A DNA stretch of 64,000 nucleotides from Icerya purchasi (Eukaryota; Arthropoda; Insecta; Hemiptera; Monophlebidae): contig CM077115.1 in NCBI GenBank assembly GCA_039619475.1, positions 33,307,083-33,371,082 of the forward strand, in the 5' to 3' direction. A model generated the notes under the pieces. That model did no database searches, had not been told where the DNA came from, and saw nothing but the letters and a program-made list of their open reading frames with translations. This document shows positions 10,912 through 23,063 of the stretch, piece by piece. Within the stretch, counting starts at the first letter, position 1. Each line of letters opens with the position of its first letter. The translations under genes were made by a program, and so were the position numbers.

Positions 10912-12215
10912 GATAGAAGCGCCTGTGTTGATATGATACTGTGCATTCTATTAATATGTGCCGAACGGTTGGGACGAAACTTTCCATACAGAAAGGGCAT
11001 TGCGTTGGGGAAAATGACCCACTTAGAAGATGGTTGTGTGAGATTGCGATATGACCTGTTCGCAGTTGGCTGATTACACTGAAATCTCTGCGGGAACAAT
11101 TCATTGAGGGCCACCATAGCTCGGGCGTTGACTTTACTGGGGACAGAAAAGTCTAACACGCGGTCTATTGTTCCTTACGTTCTTGTTTGCTTTTCGCTAA
11201 AAAAAAATATGCCATGGATGAAGGGGAAGATGAATATCTGTTCTGCGAAGCTCGTAGTGCTGACTGTGCCATTACGTTCGCCTATTCATTCCCTGGTATT
11301 CTCGTGTGACCGGGAACTCACATAAATGTCACCTGACTTTCAGACTTCTGTGTATCTGTGTATCGATGATAATACGAAGAATTTGAGTAGTTATTATATT
11401 TCTTGTTTTAGGGATTGGATATATGGCTTCTAGTGCTGCCGGAGAGTCTGTAATTATTAGTCTTTTTGTTAGGCTTGCAAGAAGAAATACATTGTAGCCC
11501 GTATAGAATGGCATACATTTCTGCGTCCAGCACTGTGCAGCCATCATTGAGTCGGAAAGAATATACTTTATCTGATACTACAAACGCACAAGCTTTCGGC
11601 GATGTGATTGTGGTGGAGTTATTTCTAGCACCATCTGTGTAGACTGTAATGTGGTCGATGTATTTATTTATTGCATTTTTAGCTGTTTTGAAAACGTCAG
11701 TTGGTAGCCGTCTGAAATTGTTTTTAAATGATACGTCTGTTTTTATTATTGGGAACTCCCAAGGGGGGATTAATGTGAGGTTTTGATGTATAGGGTTTGT
11801 TGGATTTATATTATTTAAATTTAATAAGTCGAGAACTTCGGGCACAGGATCCTTTGAGAAACTTGGTGTGCATGAGAAATTAATAATAGCCAAAGGAGTA
11901 TGTGTAAAGGACAGAAGAGTATTGCATCGTCTAAGGGTAGTTTTTATAGTATGACAACGGCGGGCACCCCAACAAATTGCACATGCTGGATGCAGGAGCG
12001 GTTCGATGAGCTCCTAGTATCGAACGAAGGGGAGGATTGTGGATTACATCTAATGATTTTATTAAGGAATAACATCTTGGGAGCAGGCCGGGCATCCGTA
12101 CGTGATTTTAGATAAGACGATGAATTTATATATTGAGAAAAGGAGCTTGGAGTGGATATTAGATTTGAGATTTGATAAATGTTTAATGATTCGCTACAAA
12201 TCAAACGATAAAGTC
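10912..12215 (-). mobile_element. I-like element 1: ORF2 C-terminal half with RNase H
   Basis: Minus-strand frames at 11944-12204, 11408-11893 and 10854-11159 form one broken ORF2. They include a post-RT segment, an RNase H domain (HITVYTDGARN with the first Asp; VLDAEMYAILYGLQ with the Glu) and a Cys/His C-terminus (CPFCMESFVPTVRHILIEC). Frameshifts lie near 11900 and 11400. The endonuclease and most of the RT are absent, so the insertion is 5' truncated at about 12215. The 3' end lies beyond the hAT insertion, at 9047-9235. Confidence 0.75.
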
Positions 12216-12240
12216 GTGTATTATTGTGTTCGATTTTTAT

Positions 12241-14625
12241 CTGTTTTTTTTTTTTTTTTTTTATTTTTTTAAAATATATATATACATATATGGTTCATGT
12301 GCTGTGTGTAATTGCCGAGATTATTACAGCACATGGATCAGTGTAAGATTAGAAATGTTTTAACAGGTTAGCCGCTCTAATTTAGTGTAACATATCCTGG
12401 ACCTGTTTTGGTTTGTTGTACAACGCACAACGCAACCGATGGTAAGTTGGAGATGCCTGCAGGAAGGCAATGTTCCATCATGTGTTCAGTAGTTGGTGAA
12501 ATGGGGGAATTGCATATGGAACAGGAAGAGGGAAGAGATGTTCCTTCCAGCAAATAGCTGTGCGGGTATTACTGTGTGTGCTATGCGGAGTCTAGTCAAA
12601 GCTGCAAACTCTCTGCGGACATGGATATCGGTGGCCACCAAAGCTCTGCGCTCACCTTGATGGATTGCAGTCATGATGTGTGGACTGATCATATAGTTTC
12701 ACATGTCTCTGCCTTATGTTGCTGAAAAAAAGGTGGTCACAGCCGAAGGAGAGGGGCGCCTTCGGGCATTGGGCTGTATGTTGCTGCCTTAGCAGCCAAA
12801 TTCACATGTTCGTTCCCCGGCACGCCGGCATGACCCGAGACTCACAAGAACGTTACCTATGAAACAGCCTGAGAAAGCACATTAATGATGCACTTTATTT
12901 CTTGAGACAGTGTGTGTAAAGTTTTTGGTGTCTGGAGTGTCCTAATTGATTGCAAGGAATTTATAGTTAGAAATACATTTCGGCATTTAAGGTAAAACTG
13001 TAGATATTCCCTCAAACAGAAGAAAATATCATATAGCTCCCCTTCCAACACTGAATAGAACATGAACAACTTCCTTCACCTCGTAGACGCAAGTCATCGG
13101 CAAAGATCCCTTTAGGGGGTTTGCTTTGGCACCACTTGTGTACATCTGACTGTAGCTGGGGAAATGTTGCATTTTTTCTTCCACATACCGGGATGGCAGT
13201 GCGACATCCTGGTCCTGCAGGGATAAGTCCGCAACAATTGTAGTATCCCCCCAGGGGAGTTCAACATACTGATGTGTGGGGTCAGAGTTCCAGTTAATTC
13301 CCTTTTCCCGGTAGTGGGATTCCCAAATTATTGCTGCGGTGTAGCTTAGCTTCATACCAGTGAAGTAGATCTCTGAATTCATAGGAGTTTCGGATAACCG
13401 CTAAGGGTGGGATACCCACTAGTGAACAAATTTCCAACAATGGCGAAGTCCTATGCGCTCCCAAGACAGTGCGTATGGCAATGCGATGGATTGCGTCAAG
13501 CGATTTAAGGAGTGCTTTTTTTGGCAAGGAATAAATCTGGCCCCATAGGTCAATTTACTTAAAGTGAGAGATTTGGGAGCTTAGGATCTATGTTGTAATT
13601 CAGATTTGACAGACATTTTAGTATATTCAAGGATTTCATGCACTTATTCTTAAGATGGCGAATGTGATGTAACCAGGACAGTTTTTCATCAAACACGAGA
13701 CTCGAGAATTTAATTGTGTGGAGAAACGGGAGTGGTGAATTCCTTCGGATAAGAGCTATGCCGGAATCGGAATGGCATAGGCGTCTCTTGTGAAGTTTCA
13801 CGCATATAGATTTTGTCGGAGAGAATTCCAGGCCATTGTTATCAGTCCATATTTCCAAGTTATTTATTGTTGATTGAAGGATTGATCTTGCATTGGTCGG
13901 AAGGTTAGAAGGAAGATATATATTAAAATAAGCAATATATAACCTGGCTGTAATTGGCGGCCGTATACAATCTGTCATATCATTTATATGTAGTATAAAC
14001 AATGTTACGCTTAGTGCTAAGCCTTGCGGTATACTATTTTTGATGAGGAAGGAGGAAGATGTTTCAGAGCCAATCCTTACTCAGATAGCCCTATCAAAAA
14101 GAAAGTTGAAGATAAAATTGCCCATGTTTCCGCTGATTTCGGCGTTCTTAAGCTTAGTAAGCACACCATATCGCCATACGCGGTCAAAAGCTTTTTCATA
14201 AGTATTGCTTTCTATTTTGGGCTGAAAGTATCTGCCTTTGCGGGCTCAGAAAGTGCATAATTGCAGATTTTGATGTACGGGCAACGACCTGGATTGCAGG
14301 TAGGATCTCCAAAAATTATAGGACGGAATAGAGACGCCTATTCACCATTTTTTCCAGAGTTTTTGAAAGAACCGAAATTAAAGAAATTTGCCTGCAACTT
14401 TAAGGAAGGAAAGGATCTTTGTTTGATTTAAGAACAGAGCTTATTAAAATAGTTTTCCAAACGTTGGGGTGATGTCTACCAGATTTGATTATAAATATGC
14501 AGTAGGAAACTTTTAGCGGAAGGAGAAAGACAGCATGAGTGGGTGAATTGAACCAGCACCCAGCGCAGTGTTTCTAGTCTTTGGATGGTGTTTTAAAGTG
14601 AAAAGGTTCAACGGTAGCTTGGCGA
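12241..14625 (-). mobile_element. I-like element 2 (RT + RNase H), truncated and decayed
   Basis: Minus-strand element with its poly(A) tail at 12241-12264 (T-run on +). Upstream of the tail: a C-terminal Arg-Ile-Ala-His segment (near 12590), the last RNase H motif SGHAGVPGNEHVNLAAKAA (about 12760-12840, with Asn where Asp is expected), a post-RT segment (13294-13527), RT motif B (GLALSVTLFILHINDM, about 13960-14030), motif A (EKAFDRVWRYG, near 14190) and a finger segment (14300-14600). Many stops and frameshifts. The usual FADD box is not recognisable (IAYFN occupies its place). No endonuclease. Confidence 0.7.
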
Positions 14626-14639
14626 TGAATCATTGAATC

Positions 14640-15210
14640 TTGCTGATTGGATTTTTATCATTACAAAGAGTCGTAATTCTGATAAAATTTCACGCCGCTT
14701 TCGATCTTGGTGCGGCGGAGTATGTACCGATCCCCCCAACCGTTAGATACAACTTACCACAACATGAGATGAGAAATGCAGCAACAAAGCAAACGTCAGC
14801 AGAAACAATTTCGAAACAAAATTCGTTGGCAAACACAACTACCTTTTCAGATAGTTTGAAATCCAAAAAATACCTTCCGCTCATTGTGAAATTCGAATAC
14901 CCCTCAGAAGAGCAAAGAGTAATATTCCCGTTTATCGAGAACACGGTCTCTTGCGATTATTTCTCAGCATTAAAGAATTTCGTAGGTGGTCCAAAAAATA
15001 TCATCGCAGGATATAAAATCAACAGTAACCGAGTTCTGATTGTCCTAAAATCTAAAATAAAAGAATTGAATATTTTATAACCAATGGAGCCACTATATCA
15101 GTGAACAACGTAATTAGCTCTGGTCAGAGATTGAAATTACCCAACAGAAAGATATCTCTATCTAATGTACCGCAAACGATCCGAAATGCAGCCCTTAAAA
15201 CATTTCTAAA
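14640..15210 (+). pseudogene. I-like element 3, ORF1 (gag-like) upstream part
   Basis: Open from 14640 to 15080, then continued after a stop to about 15210. It contains a segment IIAGYKINSNRVLIVLKSK, then NRKISLSNVPQTIRNAAL. This alternation resembles the pre-zinc-knuckle half of I-like gag proteins; the 19.2-24.4 kb element has RLILSNVPHIIPNDV at the same place. The frame is interrupted at about 15210 by a SINE and resumes at 15491. Assignment rests on similarity to the other element in this window. Confidence 0.55.
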
Positions 15211-15472
15211 GGTAAAGTAATTTCCATACCCTTGACAGGGCGTCGGGGATTGTAAAGTTAAGGTTCACAATGTACAAAGCTCAATGGCACGAGTGAGAGT
15301 GGGGGTCCAGTTCCTTTCTCTCGGCCACATTTACCTTCTCAGATTTCTCTGGTACCCAATTATTTCAGGCCGGTAAACCTGGGAGCGACTTCGATCCAGA
15401 ACGAGACAAGTCTCGAACCTATGACTTCTGGTTTGGTAGCCAGCGCCTTAACCAATAGGCTACCGCACTACC
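15211..15472 (-). repeat. tRNA-derived SINE, copy 2, inserted in element 3 ORF1
   Basis: On the minus strand it begins at about 15472 with a tRNA-like head: GGTAGCCTATTGGTTAAGGC (A-box like), then GGTTCGAGACT (B-box like). A unique body and a short (TTTAC)-type tail at 15211-15220 follow. Flanking sequences AAAACATTTCTAAA (15197-15210) and AAAACATATCTATAAAA (15474-15490) look like a mutated target duplication. It matches copies at 1-75 and 60567-60826. Confidence 0.8.
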
Positions 15473-15490
15473 AAAAACATATCTATAAAA

Positions 15491-18112
15491 CGTATTAAAT
15501 CTAAAGTTAGTCTCGGCAATATCATTATTACGAGTCAGGCCTAATGACAACAAGTTCGGACGTATCATAAGTTGCCGAAGACAGGTCTACATAGAAAACA
15601 CTGGCGCTGTTAATGATATACCTGAACCCTTTTTGATAATGCACAATGATCGCAAACATATAAACCCTTCAGCCCATGATTATACTCTGAAACTTGAAGA
15701 AAAGAAGCAAACCGTAACTAGGACCAAACGTCCACACCCTCGTATACATGGCCCGCCAATCACAAACGATAAACCTACCTATCCCGATGTTAACCGAGAC
15801 CGTAAAATGGACATAATGTTCCATACAACGATAGAAAACCAGACCAATGCTGCCCCAACAGTCATGAATGGTCAGACTACTAATCCAGCAACTTCAAGGA
15901 ATATTAATCCTGTCACATGTCCTAAAAACAAAAAACCTTAACAAAAGAACTTCTAAAATCAATTGAGGGTAATGTAACTGAAAACTCGCACTACCCGCTG
16001 TCTTATTCAAATTTGGTAATCCTAGTGGACCTAATCTAGGAACAAAGAATCCCATAAATATCGTTAACAGTTTCACCAGCAACATACATGGCTTGATAAA
16101 CATGCTCTCCGACAGTTACCCCCTACTGGAAAACCGCGCAATGAAAGTACGTTTCTCCCAGCTAATCAAAAAACTAAGCTCCATTCCGCAACCTCCCCCA
16201 CAAACTTCTCCTGTGTAAATAGAAATAAATAGACAACCAGAACAAATAAGACTATATCTTAAAGTATACTGTCATGGCTCATAATAAGATCATAATGCAG
16301 TAGAATTGCAGAGGTTTCTGCAATCAGCTCACTGAAAAACTATTAATAGCCACATACGCTCCCAAAATCATATGCTTACAGGAGTCACATCTGAAAGCAT
16401 CTAATAACTCAAAATTACACTATAATGAGATGTGATTATGACTAGGGCATTTGAGCAAGTGGGGGTGTTATTACCCTAGGGTAATCCGATCTACATGCAA
16501 CAACTATAAATCTAAAAAAGGCGCTCCAAACAATTGCTGTATCGGTCAACATACCCCATCTTTCAAGCCACCTTATTACGGTATGTGACTGTTATATACC
16601 TCTTAACATACAGGTAAATTCTTACCAACTGAAAAATCTGCTACTGCAGATTACTGCCCCCGCAATTATTGTTGGAGACTTTAATGCCCACTCACCAGTA
16701 TGGTGATCAATGTCGGTCAATAAACATGTAAATATACCGAGCCCACAGAGTACCGTGGTGATGCCCTGAAATGGAGACGGCAATAGGAGTCGGAAACTTG
16801 CGTTACAAAAATTCAAATCATCTGCCTCCTCTCTGATTTAATTATGTTCAAAAAATGCAGGGCCGATGCACGATCGATGATACGATCTAATAAAGAAGAA
16901 TCATGACACGCTTTTATATCTTCGATATATACTACCACATCAAATCACTTCTCATGGGAAGAGATAAAAGCAATTAACGGAATCAGGTGCTCTTTACTTA
17001 TCCATTTAAATTACAACGGACAGCTATATCCGATACTACACAAGTTGCAAATTCATTCGCGCAATACTTTTCTTTATTATCGTCTTCCACATCATATACA
17101 AATGTATTTAAAGCTCGAAAAATTGAAATAGAGTCATTACAAGATGCAACAGCTCAGTGTAATTGTCATTTTAATGATGCTGAACTCAATTTCCTACTCA
17201 TACACTATACCCGTAATAGTTCTTCTGGTCCTCATGCTATACATCCGTACATGTTAAAATATTTACCACCTTCTGCAAAATCATACTTATTACATATATA
17301 TAACCAAATCTGTACGTCAGGCTCTATCCCGCACCAATGGAAAATAGCCCAAATTGTTTCTATTCTAAAACCAAGCAAAGATCATTTTCTCCCTCATAGT
17401 TACAGACCTATTTCTCTCCCAAATGTGATATCCAAAACCATGGAGAAAATGGTGAACAGACGTCTCATCGATTTCCCTGAGCAGAATAATCTCCTTTCCT
17501 GTATACAAGACGGAGGGCATAAGATGCGATCATCTACTGATCATCTATTGAGCCTACAACAGCAAATTTCAACAGCGTTCCGTCGCCGACAAACCGTACA
17601 TTCAATATTTTTTGACATGTAAAAAGCGTTCGATCAAGTATGGCGTCGGGGACTATTAATGAAGCTACTAACCGCTGGATTAACTGGCAACATGGCCAGC
17701 TATATAAAAAATTTTCTAACAGAAAGAAAGTTTCAAGTTAAGATTGAAACTACCAATTCAACAACTATGCCGCAGAGAATGACATTCCACAATGCTCTGC
17801 CCTAAGTGCAACTTGTTTATATTCTTTATAAATTATATAGCAGTTTGCATCATGCCTATTGTTACTGCCCGGCTTTATATCGACCATTTGAACATTTTTT
17901 ATCTTCCAGACTTCCTTCCAGTGTCCAAAATATTCTCCAAAAAACAATAAATAAATTACAATCCAGTTCAAATACCAATGATCTATGTTCTCTCCTTCTA
18001 AAACAATATATACTGAATTCCATTTCTCTCACATTAGATAATAATCTTATACCCTTCCAATCTACAGTGAAATTCTTGGGACCGTTATTCGATTGTAAAC
18101 TATTTTAACATC
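15491..18112 (+). mobile_element. I-like element 3: rest of ORF1, then ORF2 endonuclease and RT
   Basis: ORF1 resumes (IISCRRQVYIEN near 15570; C-terminal segment ending SIPQPPPQTSPV and TAA at about 16216). ORF2 starts near 16275 with MAHNKIIMQ, a stop where Trp is expected, then NCRGF and ICLQESHLK (endonuclease), followed by APAIIVGDFNAHSPVW (endonuclease catalytic core, near 16650). RT at 16987-17622 has SYRPISLPNVISKTMEKMVN and, after TAA at 17620, KAFDQVW (motif A). Later segments to 18108 match the post-motif-A region but are heavily decayed. There is no RNase H and no tail: the 3' end is missing. Confidence 0.7.
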
Positions 18113-18124
18113 CACACATATCAG

Positions 18125-18690
18125 GTTTAAAGAAAAAAAACGAAATATTATTAATAAAGACCAGTATGGAACATTGGAAACGAAATCAACGGAGTTAGAA
18201 ATTTGGAATATGTACAGAACTGTTAAAGAATACAAAAATAAATCATACAAAACGGTAATGTTAACTATAGACATTACAAAAGCGTTTGATAGCATTGATA
18301 TAAATCAGATGATAAAACTACTGTAATAATTCAAGTTAGACTATAACTTATAAGAAATTCTAAATCAATATTATGATCAAAGATATACTGAAATAAATAT
18401 AAGCAATTACAAAAACAAGGTACATGTAGATATAGGTATATTACAATTAGCGGTTTTAAGATTTATGGAATATACTGTTTGCACAAATATATAAGTTAGA
18501 ATTACCGAACGATGTTAACATTATGGATGATTTAGCAATTATAGCAGCAGAAAGAAATACAGAAAAGTTAGAAAACAAAATAGCAATAGTACATAAGAAT
18601 ATAAAAGAATATCTAGAAATATATAATGTTGCACATACAATAATTGACTACAAGAGTATACTATTTATAAATAAATATATTTCATAATGT
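18125..18690 (+). pseudogene. Non-LTR reverse transcriptase, 3' half (split by insertion)
   Basis: Begins with a segment that normally directly follows the finger region found at 8694-9046, then TVMLTIDITKAFDSIDI (motif A, near 18260) and, after decay, LPNDVNIMDDLAII (motif C-like, about 18510-18545). Composition and amino-acid style (Lys, Asn, Ile rich) match the 8694-9046 half and differ from the intervening elements. Stops near 18323 and 18346 and several frameshifts make it dead. It ends at the CA microsatellite. Confidence 0.6.
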
Positions 18691-18704
18691 CACACACACA
18701 CACG

Positions 18705-18736
<32 letters not shown>

Positions 18737-18763
18737 CACACACACATACACACACACATACAC

Positions 18764-18810
<47 letters not shown>

Positions 18811-18846
18811 TATATATGTATATATATATATATATACATATATATT
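18691..18846. repeat. (CA)n/(TA)n compound microsatellite
   Basis: About 120 bases of CA repeats with occasional CG and TA interruptions (18691-18808), followed by a (TA)n/(TG) tract to about 18846. The two minus-strand open frames over it (Val/Cys repeats) are artefacts of the repeat. Confidence 0.95.
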
Positions 18847-19208
18847 TATAAAAATATTTTTGTAACCCCTTCCGAAATTTTGGTCTAGATATAAAAATCC
18901 GTTTAAGCTGCATGCCGATTTCTTATCGCTTGTATACATAATGAAATAATATAACTGTATTCTAAAAATAACAAAGTTGACCAAAATGTTTGAAATATGT
19001 ACGTTACCTCTTTGAGACAATATATAGCGATACAATTTAAAAATAATTGAAAATGTGAATATTTTTTTTGCTGGTTTTAAGAAAGCTGTATTTATTTACT
19101 GACACAGTCTGTTAAAGAATTTATTTTATTTCCCTCAATAATCACAGGTATAAAACTAAATCACTCAGCTCCACATAAAATTATGTAATAATTTAAGCAT
19201 ACTTGGAT
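18847..19208. other. AT-rich spacer
   Basis: No gene or element recognised between the microsatellite and the 3' tail of the next minus-strand retrotransposon. Confidence 0.6.
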
Positions 19209-19360
19209 ATTCTATTTATTTTTTTATTTATTTATTGTATTTACAAGTCGCTTTTGGACTACAAGGTCATTAGCGACTACGGTTTTAACATTTTATATTG
19301 AATATTTGAAAATGCGCGAAACAAAAAATAAACAAAAAAGTCAGCTGAAGGCTGAGGAAG

Positions 19361-22300
19361 TTAGATCAGTTGGAATACTGAGATGTCTTTGAGGAAGGCT
19401 ACGATTTTTTTACACTTCTCGGCGTCCGAAAACATCTCTGGACGGCCATTGGTAATACCCGCTTGTTGTCTGGCCTGCTGGTAGTGATTACACTCGATCA
19501 AAAGATGCCTCACTGATATAGGCATGTTGCAGCGTTGACACAGGTTGGGCGGTTTTTTAGATATGAGGAACGAATGAGTCAAGTTTGTGTGTCCAATGCG
19601 GATACGAGTTAGGACACACTGTTCGTGTCTACTGAGAGTTGGCATGTTTTCGTAGGTATCTTTTCTAAACTCGTGGAGTTTGCTCGGCATTTGGAGCCAA
19701 AGGGTGTTCCAGTAGTTTTTGACTGTGTTGCTTATCACCATTTTAGCTTCATGAGGTGTCATAAGTACTTCAGGCGGGCAATCTTGTGTCGTCGCGGTTC
19801 TTGCAGCTTGGTCCGCCAATTCATTTCCTTGGATTCCTGTATGCACCGGTGTCCACACAAGGCTGACCTGTATATGCTGTGATTGGAGCTGGTCCAATTT
19901 TAGGTGGATGAGTTGTATGATAGGGTTTTCGGTAAACTGATTTTGGATGGCTCTTAAGCAGGACAACGAGTCAGTAAATATGGTACAGTTTGTTGCGTCT
20001 TGGCGCAGTAGGATTAGTTCTAGAGTATGGAGAATCGCCTTAGCCTCACAGGTGAAGATTGAATTATTATCGTGCGTTCGTTGTGCTGCTAACGTGATAG
20101 AGTCAGAGACTATAGCGTAACCTGTTTTGCCGTTGAGAATTGAACCGTCTGTATAGTATTCCGTGCATGGCTGAAATTTTTCGCGTATTTCAAGGAAAAG
20201 TAATCTAAACGTCTCTGAGCTTGTGGTTACTTTCTCGTGCTCACTTAGATCAACATTTATTGTCAGATTTGGTTGGCACCACAGAGGTAGGAACCCTAAC
20301 GATCGTTCATAAACCGTTGGTAGTATTATTTCGAGTTCTGCTGTGTATCTGGCTATCCGCGATCTGAGTGGTTCTGCTGCCGAATAGTCGGGGTCGATAT
20401 TGTGCACAGGGACCTTGAAGATACTGTCATAAGCTGGATTGTCCGGTGTCGAGGAGATTGTCACCGCATATTTTAAGCAGAGCTCTTTTCTTCTGATAAC
20501 CAGTGGCAGTTCGTTGGCTTCTGCGAGCAAACTATTGACTGGACTCGTTCTGAACGCTCCTAAGCAGATACGGCATGCGGAATTCTTGGCTGCATCATAT
20601 ATAATGGTACCGTAATCGAGCACGGATCGGATAAGACTGCGGTAGACTTTTAATAGCGCTTTCGTGCTACTTCCCCACTGTTTGTTGGTGAGAATTTTGA
20701 GTATACGCAATCGATCAAGGCAATTCATCTTTAACGCTTTGATGTGAGTTTTCCACGAGAGCTTTCGGTCGATCTCGAGGCCCAGGATTTTTATTGAGCC
20801 CTTTTTTTTTAAGACTTGATCATTTAGATACAGTTGGCAGTTCCTCGCTTCGGCTTTCTTCTGGCTGCCTATTATCATGTACTCCGACTTGGTGGCCGAG
20901 AACTTTAAACCGCATTTGGCGGCCCATGTTTGGAGGTCTACAAGAGCGTTTTTGAACGATGTGGAAGGTGAATTCAATATTTTTCCCCCAGCATGATATC
21001 GTGAGGTCGTCAACGAAGAGTCGTCCCCGCAACGGAGATCTTAAGATTCTAAGCGCATGATTAATTGTCACGATGAACAGGACGACACTTAGCACATATC
21101 CCTGGGGAAGCCCATTGATGAATACCAATTTGGACAGGATTCCCTGGATCCGGACTCTCATGCATCGGCGATTGAGGAAGTTGTTCATAAAGGCGATGAT
21201 GTTGCCAGCAAAATTCAGTGACGCATAATACTGATTACTTCAGGAATCGAGGTTGTTTCGTAGGCCTTTTCGATATCCAACGATACCAGTAGGAGGTGCG
21301 CTTGGTCCGCCAAGGCGTCGCACATATCAGCTTCGATGCTTGCTAGGTAGTCAGTCGTTGATCTAAAGTTGCGGGAACCAAACTGATGTGGTGCAAGCAG
21401 TTCTTCTTTTTCCAGACGCCATCTTAGACGACGACATACCATCTTTTCCCAAACTTTACAGAGGTTGCATGTAAGTGAAATCGGTCTGTAGTTGGAGGTA
21501 TGGGAGCGTTCTTTGCTCGGCTTGTGTATTGGTATAATAGTTGCTTCCTTCCATTGATTGGGGAAAGTCTGCGTAAACCAGAGGTAATTAAAAACTGCCA
21601 AAAGGTATTCCAGGTAGTCGTGGGGAAGATTCTTGATCATCGCGTTCGGGATGCCATCCGGTCCAGGGCTGGAATTTCGGGTCTTCGCGATGGCGTGTAA
21701 CACAGTTCGGCAAGAGAGAACGGATTATTGATAGGATCCGGCTCAGGAGGTGCGTGGTGATGTTGAGGAGCTGTACTTATTATGTCATCGCTTAAGTTTT
21801 GGTTAGGGCTACTTGCATTTACGGCAAATGTGTCTGCAAAGATATCGGCTATAACTTGGGTATTATCAATAAGATTACCAGCATGGTCAGAAATGGTAGG
21901 TGAATGGAGAGGCGGCCGTTTCCCAGATATGGATCTGATTTTATTCCAAACGACGGCAGCTGGCGTTCTATCGTCGATTGATGAAGTGAAGTTGTTCTAG
22001 CAGACTTTTTTGCTTTGTTTCACGGTACGGCGGGCTAAGGCTCTGTTTTTTTTTAAATCAATCATATTCTCCTCAGTGGGATTTTTCTTATACTTGCGGA
22101 AGGCTTTTTTGGAGTTCTTTATAGCTGCGTTGCAGTCGGGAGTCCACCATGGCACAGATTTACGTAGCACTGCTCCAGTAGATTTGGGTATTGAGTCGTT
22201 GGCCGCAGCAGTAATAACGCCGGTCAGTGATTCGATGATATCATTCGCCGTCATATTCCATAGAGACGGGAGGGAAGGGAGAAGTTGTTTATGCTTTGCG

Positions 22301-23028
22301 AGGGAATCTTGATACTTTTTCCAGTCAGCCTTGTTCAAAATCCATTTTTGTGGGTAATTTGGCATGTCGCTAGTGGTTATGCAGGCGTTGATGAGAATCG
22401 GATAGTGGTCACTACTAGAATTGTCGTTTGCCACAGTCCACTCGAGGTCATCTGCAATGGTGGCTGATGCAAACGTAAGGTCTATTGCGCTCTGGTGTCC
22501 TGTTTTGACATCGAAATGGGTACTTGAGCTATTATTGAGAAGAATGGTTTGGTCGAGCCTGTTATACAGAGCTTCTACCGCTTTTCCACGATTATCCGTC
22601 GTCTCAGATCCCCATAGGGTGTTGTGGGCATTAAAATCGCCACATAGGATAAATGGTGATGGTAGTTGGTTGATAACATTCTCGAGCTCTCTCTCATCGA
22701 GTGTTAAACTGTTTGGGAGGTATATACTACATATTGTTACTGGCTGGGCTGATCGGACTGTGAGCGCTGTAGCTTCTAAGTGAGTATTGAGATGCACCTC
22801 TTAAGTAGTCCATTTGTCCTTGACGAAAACTGCGACTCCACCACTGGCTCTGAGTGCATTTCGCCTATTTTTGAAAACTGCATGGTATCCTCTGATTGTT
22901 GCAAAAAAATTTTTGATAAAGTTTGTTTCCTGGAGACAGATGCAATCAACATTGGTTCTATTGATACAAAGCTCTAGAAATTCTTTTTTTTCAAAAAAGC
23001 CGTTGATATTCCACTGTAATATCTGCAT
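19361..23028 (-). pseudogene. Element 4 ORF2: endonuclease, RT, RNase H
   Basis: Reading from 23028 down: endonuclease (MQILQWNINGF, CLQETNF, CGDFNAHNTLWG, SAIDLTF, SSDHYPI), RT (SSPGPDGIPNAMIKNLP, SNYRPISLTCNLCKVWEKMV, SLDIEKAYE motif A, INGLPQGYVLSVVLFIVTIN motif B, LFVDDLTI motif C with Val in place of the usual Ala), then RNase H (YYTDGSILNGKTG, CEAKAIL, FTDSLSCL, VHTGIQGNELADQAA) and a Cys/His C-terminus (CQRCNMPISVRHLLIEC). All four RNase H acidic residues are present. Breaks: TAA near 22800, TAG near 22000, and frameshifts near 21710, 21210 and 21010. It overlaps or abuts ORF1 closely, as in I elements. Confidence 0.88.
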
Positions 23029-23063
23029 TTCCTGGAATAATCAATCGGCTTGCAGTCAAATAC

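Noticed and set aside
15420..15472. Possible tRNA gene on the minus strand
   Set aside because: A- and B-like boxes belong to the SINE head, which has further copies without tRNA function.
18665..19035. Two minus-strand open frames of 82 and 117 codons with long Val/Cys stretches
   Set aside because: They are translations of the (CA)n/(TA)n microsatellite and carry no protein-like composition.
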